Shown: piece by piece, positions 16,945 through 24,573 of the stretch | Layout: each line of letters begins with the position of its first letter | How positions within the stretch are numbered: the first letter of the stretch is position 1 | Translations under genes and position numbers: made by a program | Origin: Sphingomonas caeni | Lineage (GTDB): Bacteria > Pseudomonadota > Alphaproteobacteria > Sphingomonadales > Sphingomonadaceae | Direction of reading: 5' to 3' | Assembly: GCF_026013415.1 (NCBI RefSeq) | Contig: NZ_JAPDOK010000006.1 | Span: 62,001-126,000 of the forward strand | Length of the DNA: 64,000 bases | Notes under the pieces: model-generated | Database searches by the model: none | What the model was told of the DNA's origin: nothing | The model's input: only the letters and a program-made list of their open reading frames with translations

Positions 16945-18375
16945 GTGGAGCCTTACGCGGATCTTTGCCTGCACATCGATGGCGAGCGAGTGGGGCGCGG
17001 GGCACGGCGGGTGTTTCCCGTCGTCAATCCGGCGAATGGCGAGATACTGGGCGAGCTGCCGCTGGCCGACGCCGCCGATCTCGACCGCGCGCTCGATGCC
17101 GCCGCGCGCAGCTATCGCGAGTGGCGCCATTCGACGCCGCAGCAGCGCGCAGGCGTTCTGAACGGCGCGGCGCGGCTGCTCCACGAACGCGCCGACGCCC
17201 TCGCCCGGACGATGACGCTCGAGGAGGGCAAGACCCTCGCCGAAGCGCGCATCGAAGTGATGATGGTCGCCGGGCTGTTCGCCTTCTACGCGGGCGAGTG
17301 CCAGCGCATCTATGGCCGCATGCTGGTGCGCGGATCGGAACAGCGCTCGATCGTGACGCATGAGCCGGTGGGCCCAGTCGCTGCCTTCGCGCCGTGGAAT
17401 TTCCCGGCGGGCAATCCCGGGCGCAAGCTCGGCGCACCGATCGCGGCGGGCTGTTCGGTGATCCTCAAGGCGGCCGAGGAGACGCCCGCATCGGCGCTTG
17501 GCGTGCTGCAATGCCTGATCGATGCGGGGCTGCCGAACGGGGTGGCGCAGTCGGTGTTCGGCGTTCCCGACGAGGTTTCGCGCCACCTGCTCGCCTCGCC
17601 GGTGATCCGCAAGCTGAGCTTCACCGGATCGACTTCGGTCGGCAGGCATCTGACCAAGCTCGCCGCCGAGGACATGAAGCGCACCACCATGGAGCTGGGC
17701 GGGCACGGCCCGGTGCTGGTGTTCGACGATGCCGATGTCACCCGCGCGCTCGATACGATGGCGACGTCCAAATGGCGCAATGCCGGGCAGGTCTGCGTCT
17801 CGCCGACGCGCTATATCGTGCAGCAGGACGTGTTCGCGCGCTTTCGCGACGGTTTCATCGAGCGCGCGCGGAACCTGCGCGTCGGCGGCGGGCTCGATCC
17901 GGCGTCGCAGATGGGGCCGATGGCCAATGCCCGGCGGCCCGAGGCGATGGAGCGGCTGGTCGCCGACGCGGTCGCGCAGGGCGGCCGGCTGGACACCGGC
18001 GGGCAGCGGATCGGCAATCAGGGCTTTTTCTTCGCGCCGACGGTGCTGAGCGAGGTCCCGGTGGACGCGCAGGTGATGAACGAGGAGCCGTTCGGCCCGG
18101 TGGCGATCATCAACCCCTATCGCGACGAGGAAGCGATGCTCGCCGAGGCGAACCGGCTGCCCTACGGCCTCGCAGCCTATCTCTGGACCGAGGATTCGCG
18201 GCGGCAGAAGCGCGTCGCGCGCGAGATCGAGGCGGGGATGGTCGGGGTCAACACATCGATGATCGGCGGCGCGGACTCGCCGTTCGGCGGAGTCAAATGG
18301 TCCGGCCATGGCAGCGAGGACGGCATGGAAGGCCTCCAGGCCTGCCTCATCACAAAGGCGGTGCACGAAGGATGA
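16945..18375 (+). CDS. NAD(P)-dependent aldehyde dehydrogenase, coupled to ligW
   Basis: A 476-residue aldehyde dehydrogenase of the succinate-semialdehyde/aryl-aldehyde type. Key motifs: PWNFPAGNPGRKLG (catalytic Asn), SFTGSTSVG (cofactor), MELGGHGP (general base Glu), NAGQVCVSPTR (nucleophile Cys), EEPFGPVAII and NRLPYGLAAYLW. The GTG at 16945 has GGAGAGGAAGA just upstream; earlier codons lie in the promoter. Its stop overlaps the ligW start (ATGA). With LigW downstream and a lignostilbene dioxygenase next door, oxidation of an aromatic aldehyde such as 5-formylferulate or 5-carboxyvanillin is an attractive guess. Confidence 0.85.
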   Translation: MEPYADLCLHIDGERVGRGARRVFPVVNPANGEILGELPLADAADLDRALDAAARSYREWRHSTPQQRAGVLNGAARLLHERADALARTMTLEEGKTLAEARIEVMMVAGLFAFYAGECQRIYGRMLVRGSEQRSIVTHEPVGPVAAFAPWNFPAGNPGRKLGAPIAAGCSVILKAAEETPASALGVLQCLIDAGLPNGVAQSVFGVPDEVSRHLLASPVIRKLSFTGSTSVGRHLTKLAAEDMKRTTMELGGHGPVLVFDDADVTRALDTMATSKWRNAGQVCVSPTRYIVQQDVFARFRDGFIERARNLRVGGGLDPASQMGPMANARRPEAMERLVADAVAQGGRLDTGGQRIGNQGFFFAPTVLSEVPVDAQVMNEEPFGPVAIINPYRDEEAMLAEANRLPYGLAAYLWTEDSRRQKRVAREIEAGMVGVNTSMIGGADSPFGGVKWSGHGSEDGMEGLQACLITKAVHEG

Positions 18376-19433
18376 CCCATATGCTCGAAACCGGCGGCGG
18401 CCGCGGCTATCTGCGCGTCGCCACCGAGGAAGCCTTTGCCACGCGCGAGCAGATTGACGGCTTTTTGCGGCTGATCCGCGAAGGCCGCGCCGACAAGGGG
18501 ATGACCTCGCTCTGGGGCTTTTACGCCCAGTCGCCGTCCGAACGCGCGATGAAGATCATGGAGAGGCTGGTCGATCTCGACGATCGCCGCATCGCCGATA
18601 TGGACGCCACGGGGATCGACGTGGCGGTGCTGGCGCTGACATCGCCCGGCGGCCAGCCCTTCGAGGCGGAGGAAGCGAGGGGGATCGTTACCCGCGCCAA
18701 CGATCAGCTGGCCGCCGCGGTCGAGCGGCACCCGACGCGCTATGTCGGCCTGACCAGCATCGCCCCGCAGGACCCCGAATGGTCCGCCGCCGAGATCCGG
18801 CGCGGCAAGGACGAATTGGGCTTCAAGGGGGTGATGGTGAACAGCCACACCCAGGGCCGCTATCTCGACGAGCCTTTCTTCGACCCGATCTTCCGCGCGC
18901 TCGCCGAGACCGGGCAGCCGCTCTACATCCATCCGCAATCGCCACCCGATTCGATGATCGATCCACTGCTCGAGGCCGGGCTGGACGGCGCGATCTACGG
19001 GTTCGGGGTCGAGACGGGCATGCATCTGCTGCGGCTGATGACCACCGGCATCTTCGACCGCTATCCCGATCTCCAGATCATCTCGGGCCATGGCGGCGAG
19101 GCGCTGCCCTATTGGCTGTTCCGGCTGAACTTCATGCACCAGGCGGGGGTGCGCTCGGGGCGCTACGAGCGGCTCAAGCCGCTCAAGAAGGACCTGATCG
19201 CCTGCATGCGCGAGAATATGATCGTCACCACCAGCGGCCTGCCCTGGGAGCCCGCGATCAAGCTGTGCATCGAGGTGATGGGCGAGGATCGCGTGATGTA
19301 TGCGATGGACTATCCCTATCAATATGTGGCGGACGAAGTGCGCACGCACGACAATCTCGATCTGCCGCCCGCGACGCTGCGCAAGCTGATGCAGACCAAT
19401 GCCGAGCGGGTGTTCGGGTTCAGCGCGGGCTGA
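18372..19433 (+). CDS. ligW: 5-Carboxyvanillate decarboxylase LigW
   Basis: A 353-residue amidohydrolase-superfamily decarboxylase (ACMSD/gamma-resorcylate group). It closely follows sphingomonad LigW: ATEEAFATREQID, MTSLWGFYAQSPSERAM, IADMDATGIDVAVLALTSPG and NSHTQGRYLDEPFFDPIF. Metal and catalytic candidates are Glu19 (ATEEAF), His187 (LYIHP), His240 (ISGHGG) and Asp313 (YAMDYPYQY), and Arg58 sits where LigW binds the substrate carboxylate. LigW removes CO2 from 5-carboxyvanillate to give vanillate, which LigM, also in this window, then demethylates. Whether it prefers 5-carboxyvanillate or 5-carboxyferulate is open. Confidence 0.88.
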   Translation: MTHMLETGGGRGYLRVATEEAFATREQIDGFLRLIREGRADKGMTSLWGFYAQSPSERAMKIMERLVDLDDRRIADMDATGIDVAVLALTSPGGQPFEAEEARGIVTRANDQLAAAVERHPTRYVGLTSIAPQDPEWSAAEIRRGKDELGFKGVMVNSHTQGRYLDEPFFDPIFRALAETGQPLYIHPQSPPDSMIDPLLEAGLDGAIYGFGVETGMHLLRLMTTGIFDRYPDLQIISGHGGEALPYWLFRLNFMHQAGVRSGRYERLKPLKKDLIACMRENMIVTTSGLPWEPAIKLCIEVMGEDRVMYAMDYPYQYVADEVRTHDNLDLPPATLRKLMQTNAERVFGFSAG

Positions 19434-19439
19434 ACCGGA

Positions 19440-20891
19440 TCACGCGGCGGCAGGCAGCCAGTTGCCGTGCAGGCCGAAGCGCATCCGCACCGGAATCCGC
19501 GCGCTGGCGATCGGGCCCTTGGCGATATCGGTCGCATCGAACAGCAGCAGGTCGCTGGCGCGGTCCTCCAGCCGGTTGCAGATCATCACGATCCAGCCAT
19601 CGCCTTCGGGAGCATCGGGGCCGCGCGGAATGAAGCAGGGTTCCTGAAGGCTCGAGACGGGGCCGCACCACCAGCTCTGCTCAGTGCCGGTCTCGTGGTC
19701 GACCATCCCCAGCGTGTTCATCACCGCGCCGCCCGCGCTCCCGCCCTTGAGCTCGACCGGCTTGGTGGGGTCGATCACCAGCAGCCAGCCATAGCGATAG
19801 GGCAGCCCCTGATAGCGGTCGTCGATGCGGGGGAACTCGCCGGCCATATCGGTCAGCCGGGTCCGGCTTTCGAACGCGTCCGAATTGGAGGCCATGTCGA
19901 CCGTCCAGCGGGTGAGGAAGCTCGCCGATTCCATCGGGTTGAACGGTGCGCCGTGCACGTCGGGGAAGAAGGGGAACATGTTGTTCTTCGCCACCGGCGT
20001 GTCGAAATGAATGCGGTCGCCCTCCTGAAAGGCGTTCATCACATGGCTGGCGAAGCAATTCTCGGTGGTGAACCAGCGGATGTCCGCGGCGGTCGCACCT
20101 TCGCGTCGGGGCAGCACGCCCAGATGCACGGGCAGCGTCGTGTCGAAGCCGAAATGCGGCTTGCCCTCGGCGAGCCTTTCCCAGCTGCTGACGATCGGGA
20201 CGACATGGAACAGCGCGTAGTCGCGGGTGACCGCGAAGTCGTGCATCATGCAGTAATAGGGATTTTCGAACCAGATCTCGCGCTTGAGCGTGCCGTCGGG
20301 CGCGACTTCGTAATAGGTCATGTCGCGCGTGCAGATGCCCTTTGAGGCATAGCCGAAGCCGATCATGTCGCCGGTTTCGGGGTCGATCTTGGGGTGGGCG
20401 GTGAAGGTCTCGCCGGTCATTCCGCCGAAATCGGTATAGCCGAGCGTCTCCAGCGTATCCGGGTCCATCACCAGCGCCGGGCTGTCTTCCTTGAGGGCAT
20501 AGAGCCTGCCGCCATGGAGAAAGGCGTTGGTGTTGGCGGTGCCGCGGATCGTGCCTTTGGCGGCCGGATCGTCGGTCAGCGGGTTGCGATAGGCGCCGAA
20601 CAGCGATCGGCCGGCGTCATGCTCGAGCTTCCATTTGTCGGTTTTCGCCCAGCGCTGGCGGAAATGGACGCGGCCATTCTCGAAATGGAAGCGCGCGATC
20701 ATGCCGTCGCCGTTGAACGGAATATCGTTGCCGAGCAGTGGCGGAAACTGGGGGTCGGGCTGGACGCGGTAGAAGGTGCCGTGGATCTCGGGCGGGATCG
20801 TCCCCTCGACCGCGAGATCGAAGACATCGGCCTCGACTCGCGACGGCGTGTTGAAGCCGGTGAACGCGGGACTGTCGGGGAAGCTGCTCAT
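19440..20891 (-). CDS. lsd: Lignostilbene dioxygenase (carotenoid cleavage oxygenase family)
   Basis: A 483-residue seven-blade propeller dioxygenase. The four Fe-binding His are His166 (TAHPK), His217 (MMHDFA), His283 (ASHVMNA) and the penultimate-region His475 (GLHGNW). Residues that recognise the 4-hydroxyl of stilbenes in the characterised enzyme NOV1 are also present at the same numbers: Phe59 (DIPFN), Tyr101 (GAYRN) and Lys134 (YALKED). This points to cleavage of a 4-hydroxystilbene to two aldehydes rather than of carotenoids. It converges with ligW and shares a promoter region, with a TTGAT-N2-ATCAA site, with the decarboxylase gene opposite. Confidence 0.88.
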   Translation of the reverse strand: MSSFPDSPAFTGFNTPSRVEADVFDLAVEGTIPPEIHGTFYRVQPDPQFPPLLGNDIPFNGDGMIARFHFENGRVHFRQRWAKTDKWKLEHDAGRSLFGAYRNPLTDDPAAKGTIRGTANTNAFLHGGRLYALKEDSPALVMDPDTLETLGYTDFGGMTGETFTAHPKIDPETGDMIGFGYASKGICTRDMTYYEVAPDGTLKREIWFENPYYCMMHDFAVTRDYALFHVVPIVSSWERLAEGKPHFGFDTTLPVHLGVLPRREGATAADIRWFTTENCFASHVMNAFQEGDRIHFDTPVAKNNMFPFFPDVHGAPFNPMESASFLTRWTVDMASNSDAFESRTRLTDMAGEFPRIDDRYQGLPYRYGWLLVIDPTKPVELKGGSAGGAVMNTLGMVDHETGTEQSWWCGPVSSLQEPCFIPRGPDAPEGDGWIVMICNRLEDRASDLLLFDATDIAKGPIASARIPVRMRFGLHGNWLPAAA

Positions 20892-20953
20892 CCGGGCCTC
20901 TCTCAAATGCGCCTGCGGTCGCCGCCGGCTGGCATCAGATAGCCTAGCCTTTA

Positions 20954-20965
20954 TTGATAAATCAA
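20954..20965. promoter_or_regulatory. Operator TTGAT-N2-ATCAA, site 1
   Basis: TTGAT (20954-20958) and ATCAA (20961-20965) around AA, between the divergent lignostilbene dioxygenase (start 20891) and benzoylformate-decarboxylase-like gene (start 20980). On the minus strand the half-site is also a fair -35 (TTGATT, with TATCTG 18 bases on). The same 12-14 base palindrome occurs at 24045, 28502 and 29381. Confidence 0.65.
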
Positions 20966-20979
20966 CTAAAGTGCGATGG

Positions 20980-22533
20980 ATGACGACCGTTCGCGAGATC
21001 ACCATCGGCCTGTTGCGCAGCCTGGGAATGACACGGGTGTTCGGCAATCCGGGATCGACCGAACTGCCGATGTTCCGCGATTTCCCGCAAGATTTCGACT
21101 ATGTCCTGGGCCTCCAGGAAGCCAGCGTGCTGGCGATGGCGGATGGCTATGCCCAGGCGACGCGCAACGCCGCGCTGGTCAATCTGCACAGCTCGGCGGG
21201 GGTCGGTCACGCGGCGGGCAATCTGTTTACCGCGTTCAAGAACCAGGCGCCGCTGGTCGTCACCGCCGGCCAGCAGGCGCGATCGATCCTGCCGTTCGAG
21301 CCGTTCCTCCATGCCGAGCGGCCGACCGAATTCCCGCGGCCCTTCGTCAAATGGGCGTGCGAGCCCGCGCGCGCCGCCGATGTGCCGCTGGCGATCGCGC
21401 GCGCGTATCGCATCGCGATGACCCCGCCGTTCGGGCCGTGCTTCGTCTCGGTCCCCGTGGATGACTGGGACCGGCCGGGCGAAGCCGTTGCCGCGCGCGC
21501 CTTCGCCATGGGCAATCCGGGCGACCGTGCCGCGCTCGACCAGCTCGCGCGCGAGCTGCGCGCGGCGAAGCGCCCGGCGCTGGTGCTGGGCGCGGGCGTG
21601 GCGCGCGACCGTGGGTGGGATGCGGCGATCGTGCTCGCGGAGGCGCAGCTCGCCAGCGTCTTTGTCGCGCCCTTCGCCCCGCGCAACGTCTTTCCCGAGG
21701 ACCATGCGCTGTTCCAGGGCTTCCTGCCCGCGAGCCGGGGGGAGATCGTCGCGCGGCTGGCCCCGCACGATCTGGTGATTGCCGTGGGCGGGCCGCTCAA
21801 TCTCTATCATACCGAGGCCGAGGGGCCGCATCTGCCGCCCGATACCGCCTTGTGGATTATCGACGACAATCCCGCGATGCTCAGCTGGGCGCCGGGCGGC
21901 AATGCGATCCTCGCCGATAGCGGCATGGCGCTCGCGCATCTCGCCGCCGCCGGGGCCCCCGCAGCGCGGCCGGTGCCCGCGTCGCGGCGGTCCGCCGCCC
22001 CGGTCCCGGTCGAGATGAGCGACGCGCTGGTGATGGCCCGCATCGCCGCGCTGCGCCCCGCCGACGCCATTATCGTCGAGGAGGCCCCGTCGAGCCGCCC
22101 CGCGATGCAGAAATGGCTGCCGATGCTGCGCCCCGACAGCTTCTACACCACTGCCGGCGGCGGGCTGGGCTATGCGTTGCCCGCTTCGGTAGGCGTGGCA
22201 TTGGCCCGGCCGGGCGAGCGGGTGATTGCGTTGCTGGGCGACGGATCGGCGATGTATTCGATCCAGGCATTGTTCAGCGCCAGCAAGGCGGCGCTGCCGA
22301 TCAGCGTGATCGTCATGGCCAATCGCCGCTATGAGGCGCTCGAGCATTTCGGCCGCCATTTCGGGCTGGACCGTGTGGAGGGGACCGACCTTTCGGGGCT
22401 CGATTTCCGCGCGATCGGCGAGGGGCATGGCGTGCCGTCGCGTCGGGCCGCCACGCCCGAGGAGCTGGACGCGGCGCTGGCCTGGTCGTTCGCTGAAGCC
22501 GGGCCGACGCTGATCGAGGTGATCGTCCCATGA
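20980..22533 (+). CDS. Thiamine-diphosphate decarboxylase (benzoylformate decarboxylase-like)
   Basis: A 517-residue ThDP enzyme strongly resembling Pseudomonas MdlC: FGNPGSTELPMFRDFP (catalytic Ser), LQEASVLAMADGYAQA (ThDP-activating Glu), NLHSSAGVGHA (catalytic His), VTAGQQAR, PFVKWACEPA and the cofactor motif GDGSAMYSIQALFSA. Benzoylformate decarboxylase turns an aryl glyoxylate into an aryl aldehyde and CO2. The ATG at 20980 follows the operator by 15 bases and has no clear ribosome site. Its stop overlaps the next start by four bases. A substituted benzoylformate is likely, but the exact substrate is unknown. Confidence 0.82.
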   Translation: MTTVREITIGLLRSLGMTRVFGNPGSTELPMFRDFPQDFDYVLGLQEASVLAMADGYAQATRNAALVNLHSSAGVGHAAGNLFTAFKNQAPLVVTAGQQARSILPFEPFLHAERPTEFPRPFVKWACEPARAADVPLAIARAYRIAMTPPFGPCFVSVPVDDWDRPGEAVAARAFAMGNPGDRAALDQLARELRAAKRPALVLGAGVARDRGWDAAIVLAEAQLASVFVAPFAPRNVFPEDHALFQGFLPASRGEIVARLAPHDLVIAVGGPLNLYHTEAEGPHLPPDTALWIIDDNPAMLSWAPGGNAILADSGMALAHLAAAGAPAARPVPASRRSAAPVPVEMSDALVMARIAALRPADAIIVEEAPSSRPAMQKWLPMLRPDSFYTTAGGGLGYALPASVGVALARPGERVIALLGDGSAMYSIQALFSASKAALPISVIVMANRRYEALEHFGRHFGLDRVEGTDLSGLDFRAIGEGHGVPSRRAATPEELDAALAWSFAEAGPTLIEVIVP

Positions 22534-23453
22534 CCGCGATCCGATCGGTGGCGATGATTGGCGCGGGCGCGATGGGCTGCCTGTTCGCCGCGCGGCTGGC
22601 GGAGGCGGGTGCCGAGGTGACCGTGATCGATGTCGACGGCGCCCGGCTCGAGGCCATCGCCGCGAACGGCATCGCACTGACCGACGATGGCGGCAGCCGC
22701 ACGGTCGCGGTCAAGGCCGCGCGGGCGGAGGATTTCGATGGCCCCGCAGATCTGGTGATCCTCTTCACCAAGGGCATGCACAGTGCGGCGGCGCTCGCTT
22801 CGGTGACGCATCTGCGGCGCTTCAATCCGGTCGCGCTCACGCTGCAAAACGGGATCGGCAATGCCGAGTTGCTGGCCGGGGCGTTCGGCGCGGACCGGGT
22901 GCTGATGGGCACCGCGCTGATCCCGGCGGACCTGACCGGGCCTAGCGCGGTCGAGACGCACGGCTTTGCCAGCCTTCAGATGGGCGCGTTCCGCGATTCG
23001 GGCGGCGACGATGTCGCGCGCGTCGCCGATCTGCTCGCGCGGGCACGATTCGCGGTCCACCCGCATCCGCGGATCGCGGTGGCGGTGTGGGAGAAGCTCG
23101 CCTTCAACGCCGCGCTGAATGCCGTGGGGATGATCTGCGAGGTCCCCAACGCGGGGATCGACAATGTGTCGGGGCGCCGCATCGCCACTGCCGTGGTCGA
23201 CGAAACCGCGATGGTCGCCGCGGCCAAGGGCCTTGCCATCGATCGCGACGGCGTGGTCGCGCAGGTCGATGCGGCGCTGCGCGAACATGGCGGCCACAAG
23301 GCCTCGATGCTGCAGGATCGCGAGGGCGGTCGGCGCAGCGAGATCGAGACGATCAACGGCGCGATCAGCGCCGAGGGCCGGCGCGCGAGCGTGCCGACTC
23401 CGGTCTGCGATACCCTCAGCGATCTCGTGCGGATCATCGAGGCGGGGTATTGA
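22530..23453 (+). CDS. Ketopantoate reductase-family oxidoreductase (ApbA/PanE)
   Basis: A 307-residue NAD(P)H-dependent reductase. The Rossmann motif MIGAGAMGCLFAARLAEAG is at the N terminus, LQNGIGN is in the middle, the catalytic Lys is in VWEKLAFNAALN, and HKASMLQDREGGRRSEIETING is the substrate-binding signature (split here as HKASMLQD and EIETINGA). Being coupled to a benzoylformate-decarboxylase-like gene, it more likely reduces a 2-oxo acid of the catabolic route than makes pantoate. Which 2-oxo acid is unknown. Confidence 0.8.
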   Translation: MTAIRSVAMIGAGAMGCLFAARLAEAGAEVTVIDVDGARLEAIAANGIALTDDGGSRTVAVKAARAEDFDGPADLVILFTKGMHSAAALASVTHLRRFNPVALTLQNGIGNAELLAGAFGADRVLMGTALIPADLTGPSAVETHGFASLQMGAFRDSGGDDVARVADLLARARFAVHPHPRIAVAVWEKLAFNAALNAVGMICEVPNAGIDNVSGRRIATAVVDETAMVAAAKGLAIDRDGVVAQVDAALREHGGHKASMLQDREGGRRSEIETINGAISAEGRRASVPTPVCDTLSDLVRIIEAGY

Positions 23454-23462
23454 GCACCGACC

Positions 23463-23975
23463 CTACAGATCGAACATATGCGGCGCGCTCAGGACGATGC
23501 GGTCGGTGATCTTCTCCAGCGCGGCGCCCAGCGCGGCGCGTTCCGCATCGTCCAGGTCCATCAGCCATTGCTCGTAGAATTTGCCGCGCTCGCCGCGCAC
23601 CCCGGCATGGACGGCATTGCCCTCGGCGGTGAGCGACACCAGGCTGCTCTTGCGGTTGCGCGGATGGGTCTCGCGCTGGATCAGGCCGCGTTCCTCGAGT
23701 GAGGCGATCGCGCGGCTCACCTCGGCGCGGTCCGAATAGGCGACGCTCGCCACCTCCGCGGCGCTGCATTTGCCCATCATCTCGACATGAGTCAGCACCC
23801 GCCACTGGGCGAGCGACAGCTGGGCAGTATCGCGCACATGCTGCGCAGTAACCCGGTCGATCATCTTGCTGAGCAACAGGATCCGATAGGGTATCTGCGA
23901 GGGTCCGAACACGAACCGCTTCTTGTCGGAGGGTTCCGGGAGCGCCTCGCCGGCCCGGGATTTAGCGTTCTGCAT
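23463..23975 (-). CDS. MarR-family transcriptional regulator (candidate for the TTGAT-N2-ATCAA regulon)
   Basis: A 170-residue regulator with the MarR winged helix: QWRVLTHVEMMGKCSAAEVA, YSDRAEVSRAIASLEERGLI (recognition helix) and the wing RNRKSSLVSLTAEG. An N-terminal extension (about 25 residues, basic) precedes it. It lies between the ketopantoate-reductase-like gene and, divergently, the DUF3237 operon. The intergenic space carries GTTGAC-AA-ATCAAC 70 bases from its start, so autoregulation is likely. MarR dimers typically bind palindromes of this length and release them when aromatic ligands bind. Confidence 0.85.
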   Translation of the reverse strand: MQNAKSRAGEALPEPSDKKRFVFGPSQIPYRILLLSKMIDRVTAQHVRDTAQLSLAQWRVLTHVEMMGKCSAAEVASVAYSDRAEVSRAIASLEERGLIQRETHPRNRKSSLVSLTAEGNAVHAGVRGERGKFYEQWLMDLDDAERAALGAALEKITDRIVLSAPHMFDL

Positions 23976-24044
23976 CGCGTACCTTTAGCTCCCTGCAACC
24001 GATCTGTCTTCACTTGGGGCCAGGCGGATTGTTGCCGGATCAAT

Positions 24045-24058
24045 GTTGACAAATCAAC
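24045..24058. promoter_or_regulatory. Operator GTTGAC-AA-ATCAAC, site 2
   Basis: A 14-base palindrome with one half-site mismatch between the divergent MarR (start 23975) and DUF3237 (start 24083) genes. TTGACA within it (24046-24051) is a perfect -35 hexamer for the DUF3237 operon; the best -10 candidate, TCTACG at 24069, is weak. Binding here would block the polymerase. Confidence 0.65.
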
Positions 24059-24082
24059 TCATTACGCCTCTACGCTGGCGCG

Positions 24083-24565
24083 ATGAGCGGACACCATCCT
24101 TTCGCCCCCGGCCTGAGCCACGCCTTCACCATCTCGATCGTCCTGTCCAAGCCCTATTGGGTGAAGCCGGGCGTGCGCGGCGACACCCGCGCGGCGATCT
24201 ATGCCGCCGAAGGCGTGGTGGAGGGACCCCGGCTCAACGGGCGCGTCGTGCCGATGTCGGGGGGTGACTTTCCGCTGTCGCGCCCCAATGGCGTGATCGA
24301 TTTCGATGCGCGCTACCTGCTCGAGGCCGATGACGGCGCGATCATCTATATGGAAAATCGCGGCTATCGCTGGGCGCGCAGCGAAGAGATTGCCGAGAAG
24401 ATGCGGCGCAACGAGCCGGTCGAATTCGGCGATTACTATATGCGTGTCACCCCGCGCTTCGATGCCCCGGCGGGCCCCCACGAATGGCTGTCGCAGCACG
24501 TCTTTGTCGGCGTCGCGGAGAAGATCCCCGGCGCCAACCGGATCCATTATTTCATGGTCGAGTGA
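24083..24565 (+). CDS. DUF3237 family protein
   Basis: A 160-residue small beta-barrel-type protein of the DUF3237 (UPF0311) family: VEGPRLNGRVVPMSGGDF, GVIDFDARYLLEADDGAIIYMENRGY, FDAPAGPHEWLSQHVFVGVA. It is the first gene of an operon with a CocE-type hydrolase and a second DUF3237 gene. No biochemical role is established for the family. It may bind or isomerise a small aromatic or lipophilic ligand, but that is speculation. Confidence 0.8.
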   Translation: MSGHHPFAPGLSHAFTISIVLSKPYWVKPGVRGDTRAAIYAAEGVVEGPRLNGRVVPMSGGDFPLSRPNGVIDFDARYLLEADDGAIIYMENRGYRWARSEEIAEKMRRNEPVEFGDYYMRVTPRFDAPAGPHEWLSQHVFVGVAEKIPGANRIHYFMVE

Positions 24566-24573
24566 GGCGGGTC

